Assembly (NCBI GenBank): GCA_907165275.2
Contig: OU015654.1
Coordinates: forward strand, 141,501-205,500
Direction: 5' to 3'
DNA: 64,000 nucleotides
DNA from: Zygaena filipendulae
Lineage: Eukaryota > Arthropoda > Insecta > Lepidoptera > Zygaenidae
How positions within the stretch are numbered: position 1 is the stretch's first letter; each line of letters starts with the position of its first letter. The position numbers were made by a program, and so were the translations under genes. Below are positions 9,476 to 22,251 of the stretch, in pieces. The notes beneath the pieces were generated by a model. The model was not told the origin of the DNA. It did not search any database and was given only the letters and a program-made list of their open reading frames with translations.

Positions 9476-9792
9476 TCTTTACAACTTTTACATTTACGAG
9501 CATTTCGGGGAGAATATGTGATGGTCTTCGCAGAGGTGCTCAATCCAAGTGACTGAAATAGACGGCGCATGTTCCTGTCGCGACGTGAGGTGCTCGCCTT
9601 AACTGGGGTTAAGGTTTGATCGGGTCCGGTGTAAATAGACCCTTATTTGAGTAATAAATCAATTACAATTTGATATTGCTGTGCTTAGATAGGAAAACAA
9701 ATGTTTATTAAATATTATTATCTTATAAGTGGCTTCTACGAAAAAAAAAATCGTTTTTATGTTTCTTTTGCGTGTAGGTATGTACTACATAG

Positions 9793-10126
9793 TAATAGGC
9801 TAGTTTCCTGGGTAAAAAAATCAAAATTCTATTTAGTCCGTCAGTTAGATAATAAAAAAATAAAAGACACGTATTTTTTTCTTTTTTAAAATAATGGAAA
9901 TATGCATAGATAAAGCGCATTAAAGTTTAGGGTGGGGGACTCGTGATGTCACAGCTCGCTATAACGTGCGAACAAACTGTAGCGAGGCGTGACGTCATGA
10001 GAAATTTCGACTTGATATATCTCCGTTATTTTTTGGTTACATAAAAAATAAAAAAATACGTGTCCAATATTTTTTAATAATCTACAAAACGGACTAAAAA
10101 AGAAAATTTAGGAAACTAGCCTATTA
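9793..10126 (+). repeat. MITE family A, longest copy
   Basis: The left end TAATAGGCTAGTTTCCT is mirrored by AGGAAACTAGCCTATTA on the right; inside lie TTTAGTCCGTC/GACGGACTAAA-like subterminal repeats and GTGATGTCAC plus GTGACGTCATG. It has no ORF. The true element ends may be these outer repeats. Confidence 0.8.
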
Positions 10127-10530
10127 TAAATAATTATATAATATCGAATTAGCTCCAACGCTACACGTCCAGTTTCGAGTACAACTAGCTAGTTCTGTGC
10201 AGGCGGCGTCACGTGCGAGTACATTGCTCAATATTATGTAGTTACAAATCACTATTTTTATATATAAGCCAAAATGAAGTTATGATATTATGAATTATAT
10301 AATTTAACGCCTCGAAGGTGTTGGATCTTCCGGCATTTAGCAGACGAAATAATAATTATAGTGGATTGTTGCGGGCGATTACACAAAAATATTAAAAATT
10401 GATAATATTTTTCATTTTTTTTGGGAGTTCAAGGTGCTCACTCAGCTTATGATTAGAATTCGTGTAAATATTTGTATACATAAGTAATTATGTCACGAAC
10501 AAAACGATAGATAAAGAAATGGACATGATG

Positions 10531-10839
10531 ACAAGGTATAGAAATCAAAATTCTAGTTAGTCCATCAGTTAGAAAGTGAAAAAATAAAGGACACGTATCT
10601 TTTGCTTTTTCAAATTATTGCATAAATACTTAGATAAAACTCATTAAAGTTGTGGAAGTGGAAGCTCATGACGTCATAACTTTGTATAAAGTGTACCTAG
10701 GCGTGACTTCACACAGAATTTCAATTCAATGTATCTATCGCCGTTATAAAAATAGCTTAAAAAATAAAAAATACGTGTCCAATATTTTTTATTAGTCTAC
10801 AAGACGGATTAAATCTAAAATTTAGTCAACTAGCATATT
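10531..10839 (+). repeat. MITE family A copy
   Basis: It carries AGTTAGTCCATCAGTTAGA, CTCATGACGTCATAAC, ACGTGTCCAATATTTTTTAT and AGACGGATTAAA in the same order as 9793-10126. It lies about 400 bp after that copy in the same orientation. Confidence 0.75.
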
Positions 10840-11120
10840 GTAATAAAAGGCACTCCATACAAAAAAGGATTGTCATTTAATTTAAAAATTTTAACCCAAT
10901 TGAGTATCCAAGAAATACGTATAGTTGTGTTCAATCGTCTTTGTATTGATTTCTGCTTCTGTGATAGGCGAATATGTAGGCTATTGAAAATATACATATA
11001 TCATAATTATTATACCACCACTGCGCGAGTTATCAATAAACACTGCTCAAGAGCCGGTCACCTCTTAACATATTATGTATCTGTCTCACTCATTGCGCTA
11101 GAAAATGAAGACAAACACTT

Positions 11121-11426
11121 GGGGTATGTTCCGGTATTACTGATAGCAGTGTGAGGTATGTCGTCAATTTATTATACTGCGAAGCTGTTCTTTTATAGTT
11201 CGGTGTACTGCAGAGGTCCAGTATACATGTCATTGTCATGTCACGCTGTCGACCACTCATTGACCAATCAAAGTTGATCACTGAGAGCACCTTACCGCGA
11301 AAACGCCAGTAGTCACAGTGCAAATTGGCGACGATTATGACGTCATACCGCCTACTGCGGATACTGCGAATTTCTCGTCACAGCAAGCACTGGGCCAGTG
11401 CTATCTGTAATAACGGAACATACCCT
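11121..11426 (+). repeat. MITE family B, complete copy
   Basis: The left end GGGGTATGTTCCGGTATTAC pairs with the right end GTAATAACGGAACATACCC. It includes GAGGTATGTCGTCAAT and ATTATGACGTCATACCGCCT as an inner inverted pair. A short TTG may flank both sides. Confidence 0.75.
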
Positions 11427-12270
11427 TGATAGAGTATCAATTTTGAGTGGCGTTTATTAATACGGGCCTAAGTTTATTTTTGCTTGACTTTATTTGTAAG
11501 TACTTGTACCACAAGTGATCGCTGCACTTTAGTTGCGTGCGCGCGTCCATCCGTTGTATGTTTATTATTAGTTTAAATGCACGTATCCTTTTCTATTTTA
11601 AATTATTATTGTTTTGTACCAAATAAGCGGAAGTGTTGTCGCAGAAATGGAACATTATTTTATTAATATTAAAACTCGATTCGAAAATTCCGAGCTTAGT
11701 TTGATATTACAATGAGAATAGTAGATAGGTACGTTATGTCAGTTCTCAGTAGGTATCAATCTGTATCAATAAAATTGCTTGTTATTTTATAAATAGTCAT
11801 GTTTGTCATATCCGTAAACTTTGTGGTGTGAATTGTTATTTAATATCTATAAAAAAGCGCTTTAACCCCGTACATATTGTGTCAGAAGTGAAACCTCTTT
11901 GCGTCAAAAGCATTTGGCAAAAACGTTACACTCAATTAAAATTTAAATTGAAAAGTTAAATTCGACCTTGAAATTTGAATTCGAGTTAGATTCTTAGTTT
12001 AAATTTTTCAGTTCAAGAGAGTTTGAGTGAGAAGTTATACTTCAATAAATATGTATGTAGATAGGATAACTAAGGTATTTGGAACGCCATTGACGCGTCT
12101 ACACTTTTTGTCGTAATATCATTTTTAAAATTAGTTAATTCTTAAAATTGTACAGATTTACTTATGAATAAAATTTGTCAAACGAACATTCAAGGAATAA
12201 ATTTTTATATAACACGAAAAATACACGAGTTTCTTTATTCAACCCAAATGAAGTGACCTAATTCGCGTGT
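11427..12270. other. AT-rich spacer
   Basis: No gene or repeat is recognised. AATAAA strings are present but expected by composition. Confidence 0.5.
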
Positions 12271-12520
12271 AATAGGATTTTTCAGAAGCGCGCGAATAAA
12301 GCGAGGCGAGTGTAAGTAAGGAGGCGTCGCGAGATGCTGCCGAGCCGGTAATTAGCATAATTAATTGTCAGGAGACGCGCCGGCCCGGCCCGGCCCGGTA
12401 CGGTCCGGTCCGCATCCGGACATTGACACGGCCCCGGACAATTGAATAAAGACGTGCCTATACACCCCGCTTTCACAGGCGGCATTCAGCGGCGTTTTAT
12501 CGCGGCCACCAAGAGTTATG
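12271..12520. promoter_or_regulatory. GC-rich island with homeodomain-like cores (putative conserved element)
   Basis: A GC-rich patch in AT-rich DNA holds GGTAATTAGCATAATTAATT, four overlapping CGGCCC/CGGTCC-type units and GGACAATTGAATAAAGAC. The word CAATTGAATAAAG recurs in the island at 18530. The regulatory role is inferred from composition only. Confidence 0.35.
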
Positions 12521-15500
12521 TAGGCTTTAAATACTTAATTACCTAGTGGTATAATTTATTTATTAGCTGTTACGTTAGTTTGGAGTTTCCGCGGGAATTC
12601 TGCCTGAAGTACCTATATGCGAAACATGATTGATGGCGTGATAGTCTAAAAAATAAAACAAAACAAACTTTATCCCGAAATTCTCGCGGGAACTCTGAAA
12701 TTAACACGGCAGTACAGACTGCCACATGAATATATTGCATACTTATTTAGACATTGATCCCTGCTCCCGTTAGGGTTTGGTCTAGATTTCATTAAAGATT
12801 ATGTTCGTGTCCAAACAATTCAAAGAGCGTGCGTTAATAGAAGCGCTGGCCTGCAGCTGGGCCGACTGTCGCCTGGCTGGGGGTCTACTCTCGTCCGACG
12901 ATATGCGATTACCAGCACATTTTTTGATATAGAAGAAAGAGAAAGAATACTCTTTATTGTACACCAAAATAATATTAGGTACAGTGAGTTTACAAAAAAA
13001 AAAAATATAAATTAGAGTACCTATACAAAAGGCGGTCTTATCGCCTTACTAGCGATCTCTTCCAGACAGCCTTTATAATGTGACTACATACTTAGATATA
13101 GGTAAACGGCTAGCAGGATTTGAATTTAATTCAGTACTTTTTGTACTTTTTTACTTTCGGTACTTTTTGTCCGTAACCCACAAATAGCCCGCAAGGGGAT
13201 CTCTAACTCACGCTCGGGTCACGGGGACATGACTCCCCCCCCCCAAATCCATTTGTTTTATGTGTGCAATAAAATTTTGTAATGTGCAATATTAGTCTAA
13301 TTTACTCGACATAGGTACCTATTTTAATATTAGTGACCCCCTCCAAAACAGGCTGGGACGGCGCGAACCATGCGGGTGAAATCGCAGGTAACAGCTAGTC
13401 CGGTCGGTCGGTCTCATTCAGGAAAATTGTAAATCGCAGTTAGAGTGGGTAGGTACTAGGTAGGCACCACGGCCGGAGGCGGTCCGGTCTACATTATTCA
13501 AATGGGGATCGATCGCAGATGTCGAGCTGGAGCGATCGTAAATATACTGTACAGACGGATAAATAAATAATACTTATATAAGTCGCAAGCTATGCATCTA
13601 CTACTACATCACGTAGTGGGTGTGGGTACCTAAACATTAAGTTACCTAGCGTATACCTATAGGTAGGTATACATAGAGAGCTAAAAAGTGGAGATGTTTT
13701 TAAAGGTGACATTGAGGTATAAGAGAGCCCATTTGAAAAATCAAAACTAGTTTTTTTGAACATTTGATTATTTATATTGCGCCTGCCGCCTGACTTTATA
13801 CTAGTTAGGTGGGTAGGTACTTACCTAGGTGTTCAACAGTTAACGAAGTTTTCTGAAATACGCCAAACGTTTTAGTTCGTCATCTATGAAAGTTTCCCAT
13901 GCAGCCCACCATAAATGGTGACGAAAATAGATTCATAAAAAAAATAATTTTCACATTTAGGTAGATAACTAGCAAATGATAAAAACACAGCTCCCTACGT
14001 AGGACTTTGCAGCGTAGTAGAGACCATAACTTCTGTAGCAGTATGCAGTATGAAGCAGTCACTAGAGATGTTTGTGCATTTTGTATTTAATACCGCCGAG
14101 GGCCGGTTGCAAGCGGTTGTAAGCGACGGTTGAAGTGACGTGCAGTCGGGCATTCCAGATAGTTAGCGGGTTATTCATCATACACTAGACACTGAATGTA
14201 TTTCGGTTTAAGGAATAGTAGTATGCACTTTCAATGATTTGTACCCATGCTAAAACTGATAGAAGGAAGAGGTAGAGGGGTAGGTACCACCATATCTACT
14301 CCAATACTTTTGTTGACTTTAAGTAAATACGTACCTATACCTAGTTTACAAAAGTAATCCGTTGTCATGGATCTCTGCGTCTTTTTAACTTTAACATAAA
14401 TTATAAAAATGGTAGGTATTTACTATTTACCTACCTATATTTGTGTAAGTACCTATAGATAAAAAAAACTATAATTTATAGTTTATACTTAATATACCTA
14501 CTCGTTCATCACCGCGATTTTGTTCGTATAAGTTTTTAAAATCGGTTCTTTAGTTTTTGAGTATTACAAACAAACACATACACAAACAAACATATAAAAT
14601 TGAAACCTTTTTATAATACTAGTGGGTATGAATATAGATGGAGTGCCTACTTCTATATATATACCTACCAATGCGGATACCTGAAACACTTAAATTATAT
14701 GTATAAGACACAAATATAACGCCGTCTGTCCGGAAGCACTCTCGTGGATTGCTCGCTGCTTGTATCAGCTCCTTTTTATCTGCCAGATAAAAAACTAATC
14801 GGCCGTACATTGCGTGGGATCTCCGCACGCACTGCACGCGCCGCGCCGACGCTACGGCAGCCGAGTCGGAGTTGGCTTATTCATTTATTTATCACGGAAC
14901 TCTGAAAGCCGACAAGTGCGTGTGTGACTCGCGAATCAAGGGTTCTGTGAAATAAACTTTCTCTATTTGACTGCAAATGAAGAAGTCAATTTTTTGTTTT
15001 GTTTAAGCTTGAGGCAGTGACTTTTTAAGAGAATATTTTATTAATTTTACTGTTATAAAATTTTGCTATCTTCATTTTGTTAGAAAACAGCATCTAACAT
15101 CTTGTTGAGCTGCTACATCGATGTAAGATAGGTGTTGGGCTTCCCTCGGGAACTCATGCCTTGTTAATAGTATCCTATGTATATAAGGCACTTCTCATCC
15201 TCTTCAGTCCTTTTAATTACTTTTGGGCAAAAATCAGGCCTATCCGTCGTGATTTGCAAGACAAAAAACACTCTGTAGGATTTATAGCAATAAAAGCACG
15301 ACTCTACAGCTACGTAAAAACTTTCACCATTTAATAAAACCGGCATCGGTTGGTATGAGAGTTATTACATGGACGGGATAGCGATAGGTAAGTAGGTACT
15401 ATAGAACGTAAGTATTTGAGTAGAAGCGGCTGTTTGATCTGCTCTCGGCAGCGGAACGCGACGGGGACGTCGTTTGCTCTCTACGTCCGCTTTACATCTC

Positions 15501-15890
15501 AACCGGCACCGCTAGTTTCTATCGCTAATACTTAACTCTACCTAGATAAATATTATTAAATTAAGGATAGCCTACGGTAGACCATATCCTAAATGTTATG
15601 TTAATATTTAGTATTGACAATCTTAGCTGTGCTCATGACTGTCGTAAGTATAGCCTTAAAGTTGTAAAAAATTACCGCATACTGTACATTGATCTTAATA
15701 CGGAATATAAAAAGTCGTTTCCAGATTGAGATCTGATTATAATTTCATGAACGCTCGCTACAGAGTCGTAAAAAAACTTTCGAAGGCAATAGATCCTTAA
15801 CTACCTAATCGTTCTAAATTACAAAAACTTTGGAACGCGACAATGTCATCAATATTGTAGGAGTGTTATAAAATAAAGTTTAACGACCAA
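12521..15890. other. Intergenic spacer with degraded repeats
   Basis: It contains worn RTE-type tail pieces (12575-12715; 13345-13402, ending ACAGCTAGTCC; 14500-14625, ending TATAATACTAGTGG) and an echo of the 1958-1970 hairpin arm (GTGACCCCCTCCA at 13332). TAGGTACCT-like words are frequent at 13600-14460. No gene is seen. Confidence 0.5.
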
Positions 15891-15894
15891 AACA

Positions 15895-16210
15895 AGCTCA
15901 TCGTGCGGCAGCCCCCCGCCCGCCCGCCGCCGCCCCGCGCCCGCCCACCGTATTAATAGTTTATCATAATTTCTGTAATAATGGCGGCATTACCGCGGGT
16001 CGGCGGGGCGGGGGGAGGGGGGGAGGCGGAGTGAGGGGGGTGCAGCTCTTGGAAACTGCCTTTAAAGCGAGTTGCGAACTCAGGCCTGCGCGGGCGAAAC
16101 AAATACGGTCGTAACGGCGTGAGCTGGAAGAAATATAATCCGCGGCTTATCGTAAACGAGCTAAGTTTTTCTATTGCCCGCCCTCACCACACTCCGCAGT
16201 GCTGTGCTAT
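15895..16210. promoter_or_regulatory. GC-rich island, putative conserved element
   Basis: C-rich and G-rich runs flank an AT core (ACCGTATTAATAGTTTATCA, TAATGGCGGCATTACCGCGG), followed by GCGAGTTGCGAACTCAGGCC. It shows the same architecture as the other islands and no ORF of merit. Confidence 0.35.
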
Positions 16211-17684
16211 CGCCACAGTATAGCAGCTAACATATTTTTCAACCGTCAAATTCAAATGTTACCTAAGTTCCAATATACTTTATCAAAGTATTATTTTTGT
16301 ATATTACCTTAGTCTTAGCCAAAACGAAAAATTGGCTACGATTTTACGATGAAAAATTTTAGTGAAATTTTCGTAACCACGTGACATGAAGATAAGTTCC
16401 TTAGTGTTCTATAGCGATAATGAGTAAAGATTGTCCACTTGGCTAACAAGGTATTTATTTATTTATTTGCAAGAATATGGTAGGTACATAAGTTGGTGTT
16501 ACTCTAAGATTGATTTAGATTCATTATAGGTGAAAATATACTACAACAATAGTCTGGTCTCTGATTATTGAATTTTTCGTTTAAAAAAATTGTGTATCTA
16601 GTCTGTCATATTATATAGGATTCCCCAATTTTAAGAAGGACGTAGCGTAGCCTGTCTCATGTGTTACAAAATTAAACATTGCACATGTGCACTGTCTCCG
16701 CTAAACCAATAGAGGACCGATGTAAATAGGGTTACAGCAGGGTCTTAGCCAAGCGACGGTGCGAGCGAGCGGGACGGAGCGAGTCAGCTCTGGTGGCGTG
16801 AGCGAGAGCGGGCAGTTCGCGAGATTAACCGTGATACTGTGTAATCGGGAAACAAAACAGATTCACTGTCCATTGCACATTGTACATTATACTAGGTACT
16901 TTCGTGTGTCGTAGTACCTAGTGGGTAGTCGTTGTTTCAAAAGAGAAATCACCAATCGACTGGCAAAAAAAACTTTATTTTAAGTATTCGTTTTTGATTT
17001 TTCTTCGTTTTATTTTATTGTTGAGCGAAAGGCTACAATTTTTTCTCACATGCATTCATTACCTATACCTATCTATGCGAATCTATCATTTTGTTTTCAC
17101 CTTTTAACTATTTCGACATGCACCTTATACACTCCTATTACGCAAAAAGTCACATCAACTTCTCGATCGTTAAGTTGTCGGATAAGTGATCGCGGCGCGG
17201 CGGCTCGCGCGAATGAACTTCATAAACATGGTAATTAGATAAATTAAGATGTATAGAGCGGTGCGAGTCGCCTGTTGCGGCGTAGGTACTTCATATTAAC
17301 GTTACAACCTTGTGCCGAGTTGGGGCGCAAGGTTGCCAACTGTCAGATATTTCGGAAAGTTCTCTCCCGGACTCGTTACCCTTTCCGTATAATTTGTTCC
17401 CCCTCCCCTCCCCCGGTTCCCCCCGCTCCCTTCGGTGATCTTTGGAAGTATCCACCGCACTTCTGACTCCTCAGCAGCGCGCCTCACGACTGTGACTGTC
17501 AACTGAACGAATCGGGCTTTACATAAATATCGAAAACTTTCCGCTCACGTCGCTTTATTGGATTTAGACGAGAATTTTACAATAATTTTGTAATATGTGG
17601 AGACAATTCACTCTAATATTTATTGTTTGTTTGTCGGTCTGTTCGAACTGATTTCACTCATAAAGCTAGCGTCAGTGGCCACAG
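16211..17684. other. Intergenic spacer with two small GC-rich patches
   Basis: Patches at 16740-16850 (GCGAGCGAGCGGGACGGAGC) and 17390-17500 (pyrimidine-rich, CCCCTCCCCTCCCCCGG) lie in AT-rich DNA. The rest shows nothing recognisable. Confidence 0.4.
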
Positions 17685-17995
17685 TTATTTATCTAAACAT
17701 ATAAAAAAATTGAAGTCTGTTTGTAATTTTAAATTAACAGCTTTCCACTAAATGCATACGAAAGTATATACGGTACCTAATAACATCACAAAATATTTTT
17801 TTAAGATTTTTCTCTGTCTGTCTGTATGTCTGTTTGTTCCGGGTAATCTCGGAAGCGGCTGGACCAAGTTTAGCGGGTTTTTCACTGGGATATATAGCTG
17901 ATGTTATAAGGAGTAACTTCGGCTACTTTTTATGCAGGAATTCCCGCGTGATATCTGAAATTAACGTTGGTGAAACCACGGGCAATAGCTAGTTA
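17685..17995 (-). repeat. RTE/SINE-type repeat family C, reverse
   Basis: Reverse complement of the copy at 48107-48395: shared parts include GAAGTCTGTTTGTAATT, AACAGCTTTCCACTAAATGC, the CTGTCTGTCTG run, AGCGGCTGGACC, GATGTTATAAGGAGTA and AATAGCTAGTT. Confidence 0.75.
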
Positions 17996-18529
17996 TTAAA
18001 TATAACAAAATTGAAGGATTCACTATTATTGATAAGGAGCTCAAAACAGCAAGCGTTAGCTAGTTAAAGTAGGCATAGACTTAAAATATAGTCTCGAGGA
18101 GACACTCTGAAGCTTTTCTGTCTAATTATCTATTCCAGTTACGAGCCGACTGACTGACGCAGGGCTTTTAGCACGAACATTTTCCAGCGATCATTTAGCT
18201 AGAGTTTTCTGCAGTTTTTAGTTTCTGTCAACGAGTTATGCGTTCTACCCATTTTGGATCCGAACACAGAGATAGCTCTTTTTTATTTTTAGCTAATAAC
18301 TGACTAGTAAATTATTATTTCGTAATAAAAAGGTTATTTACTGGAACAGACATGTCATCGATAAGTCGAACACGCGTTCAAGTCCTCTAAAGAATATTGC
18401 ATCCAACGCTATAAAGATATCTAATGCAATAACTATTCCGGAGCGTGCATGATTTTCATATTTAGAATAAACGACGCTTTCGCTTGTCAAAGGGATCAGT
18501 GTCCTTTGCGTACTATCGAGAATTTGAAT

Positions 18530-18735
18530 TTCGAGCGATCGATGCTAGTCGAGTGAGCGAGGCAGGCGAGGCAGGCGAGACAGGCGAGGCACGGTCTCGA
18601 GCGCTCGAGTCGGTCGCTCGAGTGTATCGCCCCCGGCCCGCGGCCGTGTAAACAGTTTATGCAAAACTGGCAATTGAATAAAGGATCGGATCTCATGACG
18701 AGCGCGGCGCTGAGCGGCGGAGCTCGTCTGTTACA
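18530..18735. promoter_or_regulatory. GC-rich island with GGCAGGCGA repeats and homeodomain-like cores
   Basis: Short tandem GAGGCAGGCGA units (18558-18590) and CTCGAG sites precede GTAAACAGTTTATGCAAAAC and GGCAATTGAATAAAGGAT. The last shares a 13-mer with the 12.3-kb island. Confidence 0.4.
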
Positions 18736-19497
18736 TATTTGCATTTTCACTAATTTCATATCATAACATGAATTTTCCTAAAATTTACTGTTTGGGATTT
18801 ATTTCTAGCTTATTCTAATGACTGTTTTTCTATTGTTGATTTTTTCACAGTGCCTTGTTGTTTATTGCAACATTGTAAAATTTTTGTTTAGTAAATTAAT
18901 ATTGTAAATTGCACAGATGCAATAACTCGAAGTAAGTAAATAAAACAACTAATCATATTCTACTTTTATTATGCACGTTAATTTCGGAATTTAAGTATTA
19001 ACGAATTTGTAGATGGATAAGTTTCATTAAAATCCATACATCAAAGATACTCGTAACCAGGTTTTTTTAAATGGATGCAATTCAACTCCTTATTTTGCAT
19101 TCCTAAATTATTATCAATAAAGACAGTACCTATTCTATAGGTTTTTGATGTGTAAAAGTATGTATGATAGAGATTTATCAATTTAGTGAAACGCAGTAGG
19201 AATTGATCAAAATTATTAATGAAAGCAAACTAATTTAGCATTTTAAAAGACACTATATCGCCAACGATTGTTACTTAACTTTTCGAGTTTGCGACTCAGT
19301 GTATTAAATTCTTAAACTCGCCATGGACAGGATCCCCCACTCGCTCTCACCGTACAAACTTAACAAAGCGTTTAAAACTTTTCAACTGCCGCCGCAGAGA
19401 GGATTAACGCCTAAATTTAGTTTTCCTGTTTTGTCATTTTATACAGCGGAGGTAGCTCGCGACTGTAATTAAGAATGAACACTCGACTCGGTTATCC
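18736..19497. other. AT-rich spacer
   Basis: No gene, RNA or known repeat is recognised. Confidence 0.5.
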
Positions 19498-19700
19498 TTA
19501 ATATTGTAAATGCCAATGTGAGTTTGTTTGTTAGACTTTCACGCTTTACCTACTTAACCGATGGTCATGGAATTTTGCATACACGTTGTCAGGAGTACAG
19601 AAAACAAAAGTTATTTTTAAATTGCCATCGTCATTATAAATACAACGGACAGCCGGAGCGAAGAAACGAAACTGTCGGTAAAATATTCTACATGAAGTTA
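19498..19700 (-). repeat. RTE/SINE-type tail, reverse
   Basis: It begins with a TAATATTGTAAATG-type tail, then GTTTGTTTGTTAGACTTTCA, CTACTTAACCGATGGTCATG, TTTTGCATACACGTTGTCAG; the GC-rich head is degraded. Confidence 0.6.
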
Positions 19701-19926
19701 TGATTTAGTTACCAGCTCATAGTAAGTAAAATTATAGTAAATAAAAGTAATTATAGTAAGTAAAAGTATAGTAATTATATATTACTTAAAAAATTAACGA
19801 ACACTTTGCATGCAGTGTTTACCTTAATATAGTTGTACAATTATAAGGATTAATTTGTGAATTAATTAAGAGCATGACTTGTTGTTACAACTGTTGGTGA
19901 ACCGAATAAAATAAAATAAAATAGTA

Positions 19927-20145
19927 CAAACTGTTCCCCGCGGTTTCACCCGCGGTAAATGCGGAGTTTTCGCGGTAATCCCAAACCAGAATAGCCTATG
20001 AAATAGCCTACCTTACTCAGGGATAATGTAGAAATTCTAATGGTAAAAATCTTTGAAATCGGTCCAGTAGTTTTAGAGTTAAATCGTAACAAGCAAACAA
20101 TCATAAAATCAAATTTTTCCCCTTTTTATTATTAGTTTAGATAAT
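19927..20145 (+). repeat. RTE/SINE-type tail
   Basis: It runs CCGCGGTTTCACCCGCGGTA, GCCTATGAAATAGCC, AAATCGGTCCAGTAGTTTTA, AAGCAAACAATC and ends near TATTATTAGTTTAGAT. Confidence 0.7.
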
Positions 20146-20169
20146 ATTGTAGTACTTTTTTGTGCTATT

Positions 20170-20335
20170 ATTATAGATTTGTAAAGCGTAGCGTAGCGTA
20201 GAGCTACGAAAGAGTAGCAAGGTAGAGCTAGCGAAGCGTAGCATGACGAAACTGTAGCGCAAACTACCATAGCTTAGCATGCTTGTTCTCGCTACAGCGC
20301 AGCGTAGCATGCTGTAAAGCTACGAAATGCCGGTT
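20170..20335. repeat. CTACG/CGTAG low-complexity cluster
   Basis: GTAGCGTAGCGTAGAGCTACG and many GCTACG, GTAGC and AGCGTAGC words occur on both strands. Related clusters lie near 38920 and at 41420-41500. Confidence 0.75.
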
Positions 20336-21559
20336 TTACGATGCAACATAGAGTATAAATTCTAATATTGAATTTATTTACTTAGCATTTATAGAAATGC
20401 CGTATCTCTTCTGTGCAGCAACAGCTCGGATAGAAGCTCAATCGAAAACAATAGTAGGAATGGGAAAACTATTATATTATATATGAGGACGTCTACTTTT
20501 TTGTAAATAAAATGATATGTCATGGTTAATTGCATGCTTTTTCATAAGACTTACTTCTAGCGCGTGTACATTTTTTTAAATAATCGAAGGAGATAAAAGA
20601 CTGAACAGCAGACGGTGTCCCTTGATAACCAGGGTAACGAAATTTTATGCTTAGTTTAGCATATCATGTGTTTTCATTGTTTTCAATATCTTTACATTTT
20701 GGGATTCCAAATAAAAATATGTCTATGTTAATAATACCAAAATTTTGTTTTAGGGAAAAAAAAGAAAACTTAACCTATAGTGATCTCTTTCATCGTTTAA
20801 AGTTTATTGATCTCATTGTTATTGTAAAATTGATTTCTATTTTAACACAGTTATGTTTAACCTCTAAAAATTGAATATCAATTACCAAGCGCCCAAAATG
20901 AAGCGTTCGTTATTCATAATCGGTAAGTCATTGAACTTGTTCGTCGCGGCTTCTACAAAGCTAACAGATCTCGTTAATTGGCAGCTAGGCCGGGCTCCAT
21001 TCACTCGTTTTTGTGAATCGACGCCGTGCGAGGGGGCGGGGTGCGGGGAGCGCGCACAGGGGAGCCAGTGATCCGGATTTCCGGCAAATATTTGATTCCG
21101 ATGGCAACACCACAGAGTCGCTTACTTTATTTGCGCTCTGATTCAGTCCAATCAGAAATTATATTATTTTATTTTGTTAACTACAATACGTCATGCAAAA
21201 ATTATCTACACAAAGTGTGAAATTGGCTTGTAGCTATGAAAGGATTGACTGTGCCAATTTTCGAGCACTAATGACGTCACGGTCGCCACTAATATAAGGT
21301 AATTGTAAATAATTGACTAAAGATTAAAGTGTTGCACACAAAATAAATACGCCGTATGGTGTTTCTTTTAGGTGTTTCTTTGACGATTTCCTTTTTGATT
21401 TCATGTTCAAGTTTCAATACATGGACGTCAAAGGTACAAATAGGTTTTCTAACAGAAGATAGGTAATTTATGGAAACATTTCATTGTAAAAAGTATATCT
21501 ACAATTTTTAGAATTGTTAGAAAGTATGCGTATGAAGAAGGCCTACCTACTGATCAGAA
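20336..21559. other. AT-rich spacer with a small GC patch
   Basis: A 21020-21070 patch (GCGAGGGGGCGGGGTGCGGG) is the only GC-rich part. Short reading frames here look accidental. No gene is recognised. Confidence 0.45.
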
Positions 21560-21700
21560 ATACAAAATCATTTAGATATAGTATAGATATATAAACCAAT
21601 CAATCAATCAAACACGCCCAGACGAACGGAAAGTGAAGTGAATCCCGGAATGGATTAACGGGTAGGCATCGTGACCTACTGCGCCAATCTGGTCGTCTAA
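21560..21700 (-). repeat. tRNA-headed SINE, truncated, reverse
   Basis: On the minus strand it reads GACGACCAGATTGGCGCAGT, GATGCCTACCCGTTAATCCA and CCGGGATTCACTTCACTTTC, matching the SINE head at 44450. The box-A region is present; the box-B region has diverged. Confidence 0.7.
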
Positions 21701-21949
21701 ATGCTAAATTAATTTTTTTATCACGGATACTTTGAAATTTTGCGGTTTGGTACTTCTTTCCTGACTCAAGCGACGGAAGCGGAAGTGATAGGTATATCCG
21801 CGGATATACCACTTCCGCCGCCACTGTCGCGCGGCTCTTAAACGGATCACAATTTTCCAACCGAGCCGTCCCGAGCTCGCCTAAACTTAGTTGTTCAGTG
21901 GCATTATCAAACTGTTATAGAAATGTTCAATAATTATGCAAACTAGTTG

Positions 21950-22140
21950 AATCACGTCCCTCCCCCCGCCGGCCCGCCCCCTCCCGCGCCACCCGCCCCC
22001 CTCCCCCCTGCCGGTCCCCCCCGGGCAGACAATTAGCATTTAGATGAAACAAATAACCGGCGTCTCGTCCCGCCGCGTCCGGTGAAGAATTATCTACGTT
22101 ATTTATTGTGTAATTAATTCGTTTAATGTCCATTTAATTA
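21950..22140. promoter_or_regulatory. GC-rich island, putative conserved element
   Basis: A C-rich block leads into GGCAGACAATTAGCATTTAG and GTGTAATTAATTCGTTTAAT, several TAATTA-type cores close together. Confidence 0.38.
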
Positions 22141-22251
22141 CTCCGTGACAGATAACCTATCTGTCACGCAGAAGAACGAAGATAGGGAAAGAGCAGATTT
22201 CAGTTAAATATTATTTCGACGCCTCAAAGATTTAACATAAAAATATATATT

